From assembly GCF_007859865.1 (NCBI RefSeq), contig NZ_SJPI01000003.1, positions 434,001 to 498,000 of the forward strand: a DNA stretch of 64,000 nucleotides, read 5' to 3'. The notes beneath the pieces were generated by a model. That model was given only the letters and a program-made list of their open reading frames with translations, did no database searches and was not told the origin of the DNA. The DNA comes from Rubripirellula amarantea (GTDB lineage: Bacteria > Planctomycetota > Planctomycetia > Pirellulales > Pirellulaceae). The number at the start of each line of letters is the position of its first letter. The stretch's first letter is position 1. Positions 26,391 to 36,005 of this stretch are shown piece by piece. Made by a program: the position numbers and the translations under genes.

Positions 26391-28354
26391 GCAGCGCCGG
26401 ACAGTGCAGCATCCGACTTTGGCGATACCGATTCAAACCGATAGATTGACTCGCCACGGGGGCTGTTGGTCAGCAAGTAAACTTCGCCGTTTTGGTCTTG
26501 GCCAAAGGACAACACCGGCACGCTTTCGGCGATCACCTGTTCATTGGAAGTAGCACGTTCCGCAGCAGCATCGTAGGTCAGCGCCCAGACGGTTCCCGTG
26601 ACATAGTCAGCGTAGATGTACTTTCCAGCGAGCTTAGATTCACGATCGCTGCGATAGACTCGGCCGCCCGTGATGGACTTTCCGATCTGGTGATCGTATT
26701 CCCAAATGGGTTCAAGAGGATCGCTGGTACCGGCGACTGTTTCGCCATTGCCAAACGGATGACTTCCTTCGCGGACACTCCATCCATAGTTGCCTCCCTT
26801 GCGAACAACGATCACTTCTTCCCAAAGTTCTTGACCTACTTCGCCGGCCCACAATGTACCGGTCTCTTTGTCAAAAGCGATGCGCCACGGGTTACGAACT
26901 CCATAGGCAAAGATTTCGCCCAAGGCGTCATCACGACCCACGAAAGGGTTGTCCTTAGGAATCCCGTAGGCTTTACCATCGGCAGGATGATCAACATCGA
27001 TTCGCAGAATGGAACCGAGCATCGTCTTCAAGTTCTGGCCGTTACCGAACGGATCATTGCGACTTCCACCATCGCCAAGCCCCACATAGAGCATTCCGTC
27101 GGGACCGAATTCAATACTGCCGCCATTATGGTTCTTGAAAGGCTGCGGAATCTCAAGAATCACCTTCTCTGAATCAGGGTCCGCGACATTCGGATCGTTA
27201 GCAGAAACCTTGAACTCGGAAATCACCGATTTCTTATCGTCCAGGTGAGAGTAATACACAAAGAACCGACCATTGTTTTTGTAGTCCGGGTGAAATGCCA
27301 GTCCCAGCAAACCTTGCTCATTGGCCCCCGGTGATTGCCAATCGATCACCTTGCCGCGAAGATCCAAGAATAGCGTCGAGGTTTCCACATCTGGCTTGTT
27401 TTCGAATGACCAAATCCCGCCGTGCTGAGATGAAACGAACAAGCGATTCGAACCGTCTTCGGGATAGGTCAGTTCAAGCAAACGCAACGCACGTGTCTTA
27501 CCGCCATCATCAAAGGGTTCCCATTGATCCCACTTCAATTTTGGAAAGGCCAGTGTCTTGACCATGTCGAGTTGACCATCAATGGGTTGCTTCACGGAAC
27601 CATCGTCGGCGATACGACGCAGCTTGATCTTTCGGTACGCAACTTCGTCGCCATGGTCTTGCAAACAAATGTGCCCTTCACCCATCGAACCAAAATTCGG
27701 CAGATTGGCAAACTTGCTCTTGGCTACGCGTTGCTTCCAATCGTCGCCTCCTAGATTGAAACGATAGTAGACGACACCGTTCATGCAAACTTCGCTTTGA
27801 CCGGGCGAGATGCGCAGATACAACTGATTCCATTCACCGGCGGGACGAGTGGAATCGACCATTCCGGTTTCTTGAGTCCAACTTGGCGGAACAGGCTTGT
27901 AGAGCTGATAGAGCCAACCGGCCAATTGCGGATCGTGCCCGTCTTTGTTGTCCTGCACTTGGACTTCCGGACCGGTGTGCCAAGGTGGGCCATCACCTTC
28001 GGCAACATGGAACATCACGCCACTGTTTCCGCCTTTGCTGATTTTGTATTCCAGCGACAGCTCGAAATACTTGTACTTTTCATCCGTGATAAGATCCCCG
28101 GCCCCCTTGGCGTTACGGACCAACGCACCGTCGACGATTTGCCAACCCTCAGACACTTTATCGCGTCCGTAATTTCGCCATCCTTCAGTCGATTTGCCAT
28201 CGAACAACAACTCCCATCCACTTCGTTTTTCAGAGTCAGTCAAAGTGGCGGCGGCGCCCGCTATTTCCTCACCATGCGAGGGCGGTGAAAGGAGGGTCGA
28301 GCCAATCGCTCCGAAGCCGAAGGCGAGGGAAACCATCCAACGAGTAAATTTCAT
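26378..28354 (-). CDS. Exported DUF1080 domain fused to PQQ-type sugar dehydrogenase propeller
   Basis: 658 residues, ATG at 28354. Signal peptide to about residue 28, then a DUF1080 (3-keto-disaccharide hydrolase-like, concanavalin fold) domain at ~45-250 (GWELLFDGKSTEGW, GNSGVMFHV, GPEVQVQDN). A six-bladed GSDH/Hedgehog-interacting-protein-like propeller covers ~275-640 (LLELTYPEDGSNRLFVSSQ, LLGLAFHPDYKNNG, GLGDGGSRNDPF, EIFAYGVRNPWR, GGNYGW). The pairing suggests sequential handling of an oxidised sugar outside the cytoplasm. The propeller side may bind PQQ and calcium. It is convergent with, and overlaps, the preceding propeller gene by 13 bp. Confidence 0.88.
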   Translation of the reverse strand: MKFTRWMVSLAFGFGAIGSTLLSPPSHGEEIAGAAATLTDSEKRSGWELLFDGKSTEGWRNYGRDKVSEGWQIVDGALVRNAKGAGDLITDEKYKYFELSLEYKISKGGNSGVMFHVAEGDGPPWHTGPEVQVQDNKDGHDPQLAGWLYQLYKPVPPSWTQETGMVDSTRPAGEWNQLYLRISPGQSEVCMNGVVYYRFNLGGDDWKQRVAKSKFANLPNFGSMGEGHICLQDHGDEVAYRKIKLRRIADDGSVKQPIDGQLDMVKTLAFPKLKWDQWEPFDDGGKTRALRLLELTYPEDGSNRLFVSSQHGGIWSFENKPDVETSTLFLDLRGKVIDWQSPGANEQGLLGLAFHPDYKNNGRFFVYYSHLDDKKSVISEFKVSANDPNVADPDSEKVILEIPQPFKNHNGGSIEFGPDGMLYVGLGDGGSRNDPFGNGQNLKTMLGSILRIDVDHPADGKAYGIPKDNPFVGRDDALGEIFAYGVRNPWRIAFDKETGTLWAGEVGQELWEEVIVVRKGGNYGWSVREGSHPFGNGETVAGTSDPLEPIWEYDHQIGKSITGGRVYRSDRESKLAGKYIYADYVTGTVWALTYDAAAERATSNEQVIAESVPVLSFGQDQNGEVYLLTNSPRGESIYRFESVSPKSDAALSGAAQSN

Positions 28355-28693
28355 TGCAAAACCGTGTCTGGGAGTAAGGTAGGTGGGGAGTAGTCATCGC
28401 CACGGGAACCGCCAATTATGCTTGAGCTAGCCCAGGGCGGCAACACTTCGAATCGGCACAATGACGCTTTGGATGCGTGCTTTGACGTTGCCCCCCATGT
28501 CCATGATGCGTTGTTCTTCGAGCGATCGTTGCGTGCTGGGCCGAGACTTTGACGTCCCAGACGCAGTGAACGCCAATCGACAAAACCGGCTCGTCAGTTT
28601 ATACGTGTGTGCCAGAGGCAATCCAATAAACCGATAATTTTGCTCACTGACGTCGATTCGCTCGCCAACATCACTCTCGCTCCCGATTCGCAG
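28355..28693. other. Divergent intergenic region before the MFS gene
   Basis: About 340 bp separate the leftward DUF1080-dehydrogenase gene from the rightward MFS gene. An open frame on the minus strand (28427-28705) overlaps the MFS start and has no coding character. No repeats or clear hairpins are seen. Confidence 0.4.
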
Positions 28694-30073
28694 ATGCCTC
28701 CACAAGATCGTTCACCGCGTAAGGCCGCGATGGCGTTTATCTTGCTGACGTTATTCATCGACATCCTCGGCATCGGCATCGTGATTCCCGTCTTGCCTGA
28801 ATTGGTCAAGGAACTTGTTGGCGAGGATCCAATCGGTGTCGTCGACGCTGCTGCGGAACTTGGGCCGGCAAGTCAGTCCGCCCAAGAGAGCCAATCGTTT
28901 TCGCGGGCGGCTCGTTACGTTGGCGTGATTGGGGCTACGTACGCACTGATGCAGTTTCTGTTTGCGCCCATTCTTGGTGCGTTGTCCGACCGTTTCGGAC
29001 GTCGTCCAATTCTGTTGATTTCAATGTTTGGTTTGGGCGTGGACTTTTTGATCCAGGGCTTTGCTCCCAACATATGGTGGCTCTTTGCGGGCCGAACGCT
29101 TGCGGGAATTATGGGAGCCAGCTTCACGACCGGCAATGCATACATCGCCGATATTTCGAGCGACGAGAATCGTGCACGGAATTTTGGGTTAGTTGGCGTG
29201 ATGTTTGGACTCGGGTTCACAGTCGGTCCAGCCGTTGGCGGATTGCTTGGCGACTACAGCCTACGATTGCCGTTCTTTGTCGCCGCCGGTCTGGCACTCA
29301 TCAATTGGATGTATGGCTTCTTCGTGTTACCCGAATCGCTTGCCAGCGAACATCGAAGCGACTTTAAACTTTCCAACGCTAATCCGCTTCAATCTATCGG
29401 CCGTCTTAGTGCGTATCCAATCGTGGCCGCTTTGTCCGTTGTTTTCGTTCTTCGTTCACTCGCCCAGCGGGGCTTAGAAAACGTCTGGGTTCTCTATACT
29501 GGTTTTAAGTTTGACTGGGACGCAAGCGCCAACGGATGGGCATTGGGGCTTGTGGGCGTCATGGCAATCATCGTGCAGGGCGGTTTGGTACGTCCCGTGA
29601 TAAGACGACTAGGTGAACGTCGAACAGTCGTGATGGGTACGATCATCGCGACGATCGCGTTTGCCGGATATGGTCTAGCACCAAGTGGCTGGATGATTCC
29701 CATCATCATCGTATTTGGATCACTTGGCGGACTTGCCGGTCCCGCGATACAAAGCTTGGTGACCGGTTCGGTGAGTGAAACCGAGCAGGGGAAAGTGCAA
29801 GGTGCACTCACTTCGTTAATCAGCCTGACCAACGTTGTTGCGCCGCTCTTATTCAACACGCTTCTGTTTAGTTTTTTCGTGAGCGACAAAGCGCCGTTCA
29901 AACTACCCGGGGCACCATTGTTAGCCGGATCACTGATGCTCTCGATTGCCATCGTGATTTCGATTCGTGTCTTTCGTCGATTCCCTCAAAAAAGTAAATC
30001 CGACGACCCGATCGACGAGGCCGAATCGGTCGCTACGAAAGCTTCCTCGGCTGAATTGGCAACTGATTCCTAG
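28694..30073 (+). CDS. MFS transporter, TetA-like drug:H+ antiporter family
   Basis: 459 residues from the ATG at 28694; a GTG at 28607 is possible but would add a non-hydrophobic tail. About twelve hydrophobic segments are present. The first is FILLTLFIDILGIGIVIPVLP, typical of the TetA(B)/TCR group. Motif A appears as GALSDRFGRRPILL between helices 2 and 3, and motif C-like GFTVGPAVGG in helix 5. An unusual ~35-residue polar insert follows helix 1 (DPIGVVDAAAELGP ... FSRAAR). It is an inner-membrane pump, probably proton-driven efflux. The substrate is not predictable. It is monocistronic as far as visible. Confidence 0.88.
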   Translation: MPPQDRSPRKAAMAFILLTLFIDILGIGIVIPVLPELVKELVGEDPIGVVDAAAELGPASQSAQESQSFSRAARYVGVIGATYALMQFLFAPILGALSDRFGRRPILLISMFGLGVDFLIQGFAPNIWWLFAGRTLAGIMGASFTTGNAYIADISSDENRARNFGLVGVMFGLGFTVGPAVGGLLGDYSLRLPFFVAAGLALINWMYGFFVLPESLASEHRSDFKLSNANPLQSIGRLSAYPIVAALSVVFVLRSLAQRGLENVWVLYTGFKFDWDASANGWALGLVGVMAIIVQGGLVRPVIRRLGERRTVVMGTIIATIAFAGYGLAPSGWMIPIIIVFGSLGGLAGPAIQSLVTGSVSETEQGKVQGALTSLISLTNVVAPLLFNTLLFSFFVSDKAPFKLPGAPLLAGSLMLSIAIVISIRVFRRFPQKSKSDDPIDEAESVATKASSAELATDS

Positions 30074-30258
30074 ACGAGTTCTTGGCGTTGAATTGAAGCC
30101 TTCCACGCGTCATGCGGCCGTGCCTTTGCTAGCAAGACCGATCTTTTTTTCTACCACTATTTTTGGTAATGACTCCGATGGACACGCCCTTTTCTCAATG
30201 ATGGGCGTGGTTCTGGACGATCGTAGAAAAAGGTTCAGGACTTCAATCTTGCTTAACA

Positions 30259-32220
30259 ATGAGGAAAAGCGGATCGACCGCTTTCACCCCGACCGACGCA
30301 AACGGAATCAACAGCATGTGGTGGTTGCGAGAACAATCACAGCCGACCCACCTCGTTCCCGCGGGGCTACCCAGACGGGAAGCTGCCTATGTCCCCGCGC
30401 CAACGGTGTCACGCGAACTGACCAATTCAAGTCAGGTGCGTTCACACCAAACGCCCAGACAAATTCTCGGCCCGAACGTAGCTTATGGGCATCCGCCCGC
30501 TCCTTTGGTGAAGCGTCCGCCGCTTCAGGACAACCTGACGGCTGACCAGCATGCGGCCAATCGTCTGCTGCTTGAAGTTCAGTGCGGTCACGAACCCGAA
30601 ATTGAGCGTTTGCGTTGCGACGTTGAATCTTTAGAGAAGACAGTCCGCTCGCAAACAACCGAACATGCCAACGCTGTCGAACAGATTCGCAAACTCGAGC
30701 AGGAAAGAGATCAACTTGTTGGCGAAGTTAGTGATCTCAAAAGCCGCTCCCTTGCTGAACGGGCGACCTTTGAAGGACAACTGGTAGATAAGCAGCGGCA
30801 ACTTGCTAGCCTTACGGATGCGTTTGCAAAACTGGAACAGGAACATTCGGAGCAAACCACTTTGGCAGCCAAATTCCGACACCGAAACGCGGAATTGTCG
30901 GTTCACCAAGCAGCCATGGTGCGGCAGCAACAAGTGTTAACGCGTCAGCTCGACAAACGACATTCGCAATGGATGGACGAAGTCGCCCAAAAGGATTCGC
31001 TTCAGTCATCTCTTGAGTATGCCGAGCAACTCGCCGCGACATGGCAAACGCACGCCTATCACGTTCGCAACCTTGCTGAGCAACGATCGTCCGAGATAGA
31101 TCGTATCAAGTGCGAGCTTTCCGATTGCAGAGCCGACCTGATCGCTTCAGAAAGCTCGCGTGAGCAGCTTGAGCGAGCCAATGCCACTCAAGCCGACGAG
31201 ATTGCTCATCTGCGGTCATTGCAGCAAAAATTGGACGATGCCAATCAACGAGTCGAAGTCTGGCAAACCGAGACCCAGCGAAGCAACAACGAAAAGCGGG
31301 CGATTGCCGAACAGCTTTCACGCTTGACGCTCGTATCGCAAGAACAGCTCGACGAAATCGCCAGGGTTCGAGGGCAATTAGGCAAGCACCAACAAGCCGC
31401 GACTAAGCAACTCAAAGCCTTCGCAACAAAATCTCGCATCAACGAACTACGAACGGATCGCCTAAAATCCGAGATCGAAGTCCTGAAAGACCAAAATGCG
31501 AACCTGTCCTTTCAAGTTCGCCAACAGCGGACACTTCGCGTAGCCGAAGCATCCCAATCACAACGATCACAACATGCCGACGTCCTAGAACTCAGCAAGT
31601 TGAAGTCGCAATTCAAGACCAAAGAGCTAGAGCTTGCTTCGGCTTGGGAATCTTGCCAGGAATGCATGGATCGCTTGCACATCCAGGAAGAGGCGATTGC
31701 GAAAGCCAAGCAAAACGAGACCCGAATGTTGGACATTCATTGGTCACAATGCGTGTCCATGCAAACCAAGATTGATGCGTTGATGATTGATGTCGAAAGT
31801 GAACGTGAATCGCTACGTCTGCTTCAAGAGCAACGGGCGACTGACATCGACGCTCACGCGACTGAACTGCAAAGTCTTCACCAGCAACTTTCAGAACTCG
31901 AGTCTCTGAACCAGCAAGCCAGCTCAGATTACGACAGCCTTAAAACTGAGCGTGACCAACTTGCCGCAGAACTGCAGCAACACCACATGACTTGTGAGCA
32001 AGAACGGGCGAACGCCGAAGAGCTGCGTATGCAATCGGCGAAACTGCGGGCCCAGCTTAGTGGTGGTCGAGCCCGAGGCAAGCTGCTTATCGAACAATAC
32101 GAGGCGAAGCTAAGCAAAAAACGCAACGTGATCGGCGAGTTAGAATCTCGAATCGTGTCACTGCAAGCTCAGTTGATCTACACCCAAAGCACTGCATCGC
32201 ATCGCCGCGAAGCGGCCTAA
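30259..32220 (+). CDS. Long coiled-coil protein of unknown function
   Basis: 653 residues, ATG start. The first ~100 residues are Pro/Thr/Gln-rich and probably disordered, with no signal peptide. From ~110 to the end the protein is almost unbroken heptad-repeat coiled coil, rich in Glu, Gln, Arg and Leu (QIRKLEQERDQLVGEVSDLK and similar). There are no Walker motifs, so it is not an SMC ATPase. It ends in a basic segment. Such proteins serve as cytoskeletal filaments, spacers or scaffolds. No neighbour points to a role. Coiled-coil character is clear; function is unknown. Confidence 0.75.
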   Translation: MRKSGSTAFTPTDANGINSMWWLREQSQPTHLVPAGLPRREAAYVPAPTVSRELTNSSQVRSHQTPRQILGPNVAYGHPPAPLVKRPPLQDNLTADQHAANRLLLEVQCGHEPEIERLRCDVESLEKTVRSQTTEHANAVEQIRKLEQERDQLVGEVSDLKSRSLAERATFEGQLVDKQRQLASLTDAFAKLEQEHSEQTTLAAKFRHRNAELSVHQAAMVRQQQVLTRQLDKRHSQWMDEVAQKDSLQSSLEYAEQLAATWQTHAYHVRNLAEQRSSEIDRIKCELSDCRADLIASESSREQLERANATQADEIAHLRSLQQKLDDANQRVEVWQTETQRSNNEKRAIAEQLSRLTLVSQEQLDEIARVRGQLGKHQQAATKQLKAFATKSRINELRTDRLKSEIEVLKDQNANLSFQVRQQRTLRVAEASQSQRSQHADVLELSKLKSQFKTKELELASAWESCQECMDRLHIQEEAIAKAKQNETRMLDIHWSQCVSMQTKIDALMIDVESERESLRLLQEQRATDIDAHATELQSLHQQLSELESLNQQASSDYDSLKTERDQLAAELQQHHMTCEQERANAEELRMQSAKLRAQLSGGRARGKLLIEQYEAKLSKKRNVIGELESRIVSLQAQLIYTQSTASHRREAA

Positions 32221-32612
32221 GAACGTTCCAGCCAAACTGTATTCTTACGCAGAGCCCTTGTCTTTCGATAAGGTTGAACATTACCGCGGACTATTGGGGC
32301 AACCGTGACAATTCATTGCACCAGCCGGTGCGGCGTCAGTAATTGGCGTCAGTATCAGCAGCGGTGCCGTTGCTAATGCCAGTGTCGGTGCAGCTTCGAC
32401 CGTGGATCGGTCGTCTCAATTGCCACCGCGGTTAAAATGAGTAAACCTAAGACGGTGAACTGACTTAGACGCAAAAGACGAACGTCTAAGTAGTTTCTCA
32501 ACCGTTCCCAAGCACCAACGTTCGACCAACGAGAATCCTTCCGGGCTCGTCATTCCCGCTGAGTTCGCATAGGGTGCTTGGGTGGACAACCTATACTTTT
32601 TGGAGAGTTTTC
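32221..32612 (+). other. Intergenic region with a 9-bp dyad
   Basis: No gene is supported in these ~390 bp. ACTTAGACG (32463-32471) pairs perfectly with CGTCTAAGT (32483-32491) around an 11-nt loop; it could be an operator or a weak terminator, and AGTTTCTC follows. A TATACT (-10-like) at 32592-32597 sits just before the next gene's ribosome-binding site. Confidence 0.4.
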
Positions 32613-33458
32613 TTGAGCGGACGAATTCTATTTGAATCGCACAGCCATACCCCACTATGCAATCATGCCGAAGGTACGCCGTCTGACTACGCCGCGGTTG
32701 CCTGGGCGCGAGGCCTGCGAGGTCTCATTGTCACTTGCCACAATCCTATGCCCAACGGTTTTTCGGCCCACGTCAGGATGCGGGAAGATCAGTTTGAAGA
32801 GTACGTTGATCTCGTTGCAACCGTTCGCGATGAATGGTCCGACCGAGTTGATGTACGGTTAGGTCTTGAAGCGGACTACTTTGAGGGCTACGAGAGTTAC
32901 CTTGAAAATCAACTGGCGTCTCAAGACTTTCATTTCGTACTCGGTTCCGTCCACCCGCAGATCGCCGAATTTCGGGCGACCTATTGGCAAGACGATGCCA
33001 TAGAAGTTCAGCGCACGTATTTCCGCCTGCTCGCCAAAGCCGCAGAAACCGGCTTGTTCGATTCACTCGCCCATCCGGACTTGATCAAGAACTTTACATC
33101 TCAAGACTGGCGACCAGACGTGATCATGAGCGACATTTGCAGGGCTCTTGATCGAATTGCGAAGACGGGTGTTGCGATGGAACTGAACACTTCTGGTCTT
33201 AGAAAAACGATCTCGGAAATGAATCCGTTTCCGCAGATGCTTCGCGAAATGCAGAAGAGAGGCATTCCGGTCACACTCGGGGCCGATGCCCATACCCCTT
33301 CACGCGTTGCCGACGACTATGAGACGGCTTTAGATTTGCTCGCCGACTGCGGCTTCGAGACCGTTAATTTCTTTCTGAATCGAAATCGCACCGAAGTGGC
33401 GATCGAGGATGCGAAGAACAGCCTGCGGCCCGCAACCATGAGCGCATTGCAGCGATAG
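32613..33458 (+). CDS. PHP-domain phosphatase, HisJ-like (histidinol-phosphatase type)
   Basis: 281 residues from a TTG at 32613. That start is chosen because GGAGAG lies 5-6 bp upstream and the PHP domain begins a few residues later (FESHSHTPLC); a GTG at 32574 has no such site. PHP metal-binding motifs are HSHTPLCNHAEG near 9, TCHNP near 43, LEADYF, GSVHPQ near 110, AHPDL near 153, and GADAHTPS near 235. This order fits the trinuclear-metal PHP phosphatases of the HisJ/HisK group, which dephosphorylate L-histidinol phosphate. No other his gene is nearby, so the substrate remains open. It is cytosolic. Confidence 0.85.
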   Translation: MSGRILFESHSHTPLCNHAEGTPSDYAAVAWARGLRGLIVTCHNPMPNGFSAHVRMREDQFEEYVDLVATVRDEWSDRVDVRLGLEADYFEGYESYLENQLASQDFHFVLGSVHPQIAEFRATYWQDDAIEVQRTYFRLLAKAAETGLFDSLAHPDLIKNFTSQDWRPDVIMSDICRALDRIAKTGVAMELNTSGLRKTISEMNPFPQMLREMQKRGIPVTLGADAHTPSRVADDYETALDLLADCGFETVNFFLNRNRTEVAIEDAKNSLRPATMSALQR

Positions 33459-33614
33459 ACCGCGACCAGAATCGTTAAGTGCTATGTCGCTGGCGGTATC
33501 TCGTTGTCGAAAACGAAACGCCCCTTTGGAATACATCCGGCTCTCAGTAGACATCATGTCGTTATCGTCTAGTCAACGCTGAGGCAGCACTTCATGATGC
33601 ATGACTCTCGCCTT

Positions 33615-34460
33615 TTACTGCGGATCATTCAATGCTTTGACCAGAGCCGCAACCACATCACCGGGTCGACTGCGTTGTGGATTATGGTCCCATGAAAGAG
33701 ACCGTACCGGCCATCCTCTCTGTTCGGCCCGCTGGTAGTAGAAGTATCGCTCATCAAGCTCCGGCTTGCCTCCATCAGCAAACAGCCAATAACTAGACGG
33801 AACATTCAATCTTTCAGGATTGTGCAATTCCAGTGGCTCTACCAATGTTGCCAGCGGGTGTGGCGTATCTCGCATCGGGTTCACCCAATCGACAGGGATC
33901 AACCAACCGTGACCATCTTTTTCAGCTCGATCGGTCAACTTCTGCTTTTGATCGGGATGGCGTGTTAGGTACGACTCTCCGTCCTCAAGCAGATGAGCGT
34001 CAAGATAGAGGACACGCGAAAGTCGCTCGGGAATAGCATCGACCACTCCTGACACGACAACACCACCGTAACTATGACCGATCAAGACAACGGAGGTGAG
34101 ATCGTCAAATTCGATTGCATTCACCACGTCTTGAATGTGCGTTTTCAGGCCAACGTCAGGCGACGCAAGGTGCGAACGTTCACCAAGGCCAGTCAGGGAA
34201 ACCCGATGCACATCCATTGCATGATCGTGAGTCAGCGAATCGGCCACCGACTTCCAGTGATGAACCCCACCCCAGGCGCCGTGCACGATCACGACCGTCA
34301 TCTTTTGTTGAGCGTTTGCCTCGACCGAAACTATTGCCAAAAGTAGAACGCAACTGAAGAGACGCAGAGAAGATATAAGGCAGCGCAAAATCTTTTCCCA
34401 GAGTGCGGCGTGATGCGAAGATAAATCAATTGGTGATAGATTTTGATTATAGCCAATCAA
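33615..34460 (-). CDS. Exported alpha/beta-hydrolase (esterase type)
   Basis: 281 residues if read from the TTG at 34460. The true start is uncertain, because the hydrophobic signal segment (SSLRLFSCVLLLAIVSVEANA) begins ~25 residues in and a GGAAAAG-preceded TTG near 34388 could also serve. The mature part is an alpha/beta hydrolase: VIVHGAWGG with the oxyanion HG, the nucleophile elbow GHSYGG near 138, an Asp in LYLDAHL and a C-terminal WDHNP His. This resembles the EstC/salicylate-esterase-like group. Export means it acts in the periplasm. The substrate is unknown. Confidence 0.8.
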   Translation of the reverse strand: MIGYNQNLSPIDLSSHHAALWEKILRCLISSLRLFSCVLLLAIVSVEANAQQKMTVVIVHGAWGGVHHWKSVADSLTHDHAMDVHRVSLTGLGERSHLASPDVGLKTHIQDVVNAIEFDDLTSVVLIGHSYGGVVVSGVVDAIPERLSRVLYLDAHLLEDGESYLTRHPDQKQKLTDRAEKDGHGWLIPVDWVNPMRDTPHPLATLVEPLELHNPERLNVPSSYWLFADGGKPELDERYFYYQRAEQRGWPVRSLSWDHNPQRSRPGDVVAALVKALNDPQ

Positions 34461-34538
34461 ACCTTCATCGCCGTATCTGGATTCGTGATCACGACGAAAC
34501 CCGCAATGCAGTGACGGAAACTATTTTCAGGTGATGTG

Positions 34539-36005
34539 TTACGTGATCAATTCTTTCACAACATGACCATGCACGTCGGTAAGCCTGAAGTCGCGTCCTT
34601 GGTATCGATAGGTCAGACGTTCGTGATCGATTCCCATCTGGTGCAAGATCGTTGCATGCAGGTCGTGAATGTGAACTCCGTCGGAAACAAGGTTATAGCT
34701 AAACTCGTCAGTCTCTCCGTGGGTGTATCCCGCTTTCACACCCCCACCTGCCATCCACATCGTGAAGCAACGCGGATGGTGGTCGCGACCAAAGTTACCG
34801 GGAGTGATTTTCCCTTGGCAGTAACTCGTCCTGCCAAACTCGCCACCCCAGATCACGAGGGTGTCTTCAAGGAGTCCATGGTTCTTAAGGTCTTGGATAA
34901 GCCCAGCGGTTGGCTGATCCGTAATTCGGCAAGAATTCTTAATGGAACCAGGCAAGTTCGCATGGTGATCCCAACCGGGCTGGTACAACTGGATGAAACG
35001 AACGCCTCGTTGGGCCAATCGCCGAGCACGCAGGCAATTCGCCGCGAATGTTCCCGGCTGGTGCACTTCGTCACCGTAGAGTTCCAACGTTTCCTTCGAT
35101 TCCCCCGAGATGTCGGTGACATCAGGAATTGACGTTTGCATTCGGAATGCCATCTCGTATTGGGCAATACGATTCTCGATTGCGGGATCACCGGTTTCTT
35201 CGTATTGCAATTGGTGCAACTTCGCGATTCCATCCAACGCACTTCGTCGCGACGATTGTCGAATTCCCTCGGGCGAATTCAGGTACAAAACTGCATCCTT
35301 ATCCGAACGCAATTCAACGCCGTCGTACTTGCCCGGTAAAAACCCGCTGCCCCAAAGCCGAGCGAACAAAGGTTGGCCACCGCGCTGTTTCGAAACCATT
35401 ACCACAAAGGCGGGTAGGTCTTCGTTCTCACTCCCCAGGCCGTACCATGACCACGCACCCATGCTCGGACGGCCCGGAAATTGAGACCCGGTTTGCATCA
35501 TTGTGACACCGGGACCATGATTAATCGCCTCGGTGTTCATGGACTTGATCACGCACAAGTCGTCGGCGATCTTTGCGGTATGCGGAAGCAAATCGCTCAT
35601 CCACAGCCCGCTTTCGCCATGCTGCGAGAACTTGAAGGGCGAACCAACGATCGGTAGGCTCGCTTGGTTGGCACTCATGCCCGTTAACCGTTGCCCTTTC
35701 CGAACCGAGTCGGGTAGCTCTTCTCCGTTGCGTTCGTTCAAAACCGGTTTGTAGTCGAACAGGTCCATCTGGGACGGAGCCCCCGATTGAAACAAGAAAA
35801 TGACCCGCTTGGCTTTGGGCGCGTGATGCAACCCTTCGCGGATCGCGGCTTCCGCGGAAGCGGGGCTTCCGCTGGCTAAGTCTTGTTGCAGCAGACTCCC
35901 CAAAGCCATCGATCCGATACCGTAACCAAATCGGCTAAGCCATTGGCGACGCGAAAGTGGATGATGATCGTTTCCCGTACAGACGGGTGGAATTGACCTG
36001 TTCAT
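34539..36005 (-). CDS. DUF1501 protein, Tat-exported
   Basis: 488 residues from the ATG at 36005. That codon forms an ATGA overlap with the stop of the upstream gene, a strong reason to prefer it over the ATG at 36020. The twin-arginine signal is SRRQWLSRFGYG near residue 18. DUF1501 hallmarks are RVIFLFQSGAPSQMDLFDYKP, GWDHHANLPGS, VIWGGEFGRTSYCQG, GRDHHPRCFTMWMAGGGVKAG and the terminal RDFRLTDVHG. The family has an alkaline-phosphatase/sulfatase-like fold. In planctomycetes it is almost always paired with a PSD1 cytochrome-type gene, as here, and the pair is thought to act on polysaccharides outside the cytoplasm; the actual reaction is not established. Confidence 0.92.
   Translation of the reverse strand: MNRSIPPVCTGNDHHPLSRRQWLSRFGYGIGSMALGSLLQQDLASGSPASAEAAIREGLHHAPKAKRVIFLFQSGAPSQMDLFDYKPVLNERNGEELPDSVRKGQRLTGMSANQASLPIVGSPFKFSQHGESGLWMSDLLPHTAKIADDLCVIKSMNTEAINHGPGVTMMQTGSQFPGRPSMGAWSWYGLGSENEDLPAFVVMVSKQRGGQPLFARLWGSGFLPGKYDGVELRSDKDAVLYLNSPEGIRQSSRRSALDGIAKLHQLQYEETGDPAIENRIAQYEMAFRMQTSIPDVTDISGESKETLELYGDEVHQPGTFAANCLRARRLAQRGVRFIQLYQPGWDHHANLPGSIKNSCRITDQPTAGLIQDLKNHGLLEDTLVIWGGEFGRTSYCQGKITPGNFGRDHHPRCFTMWMAGGGVKAGYTHGETDEFSYNLVSDGVHIHDLHATILHQMGIDHERLTYRYQGRDFRLTDVHGHVVKELIT

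Noticed and set aside
26492-27172. 226-codon open frame on the plus strand
   Set aside because: It is antisense to the sugar-dehydrogenase propeller; third-position bias of that gene explains the open frame.
32613-33458. Histidine biosynthesis operon
   Set aside because: The PHP phosphatase resembles HisJ, but no other his gene is adjacent, so only the enzyme family is called.
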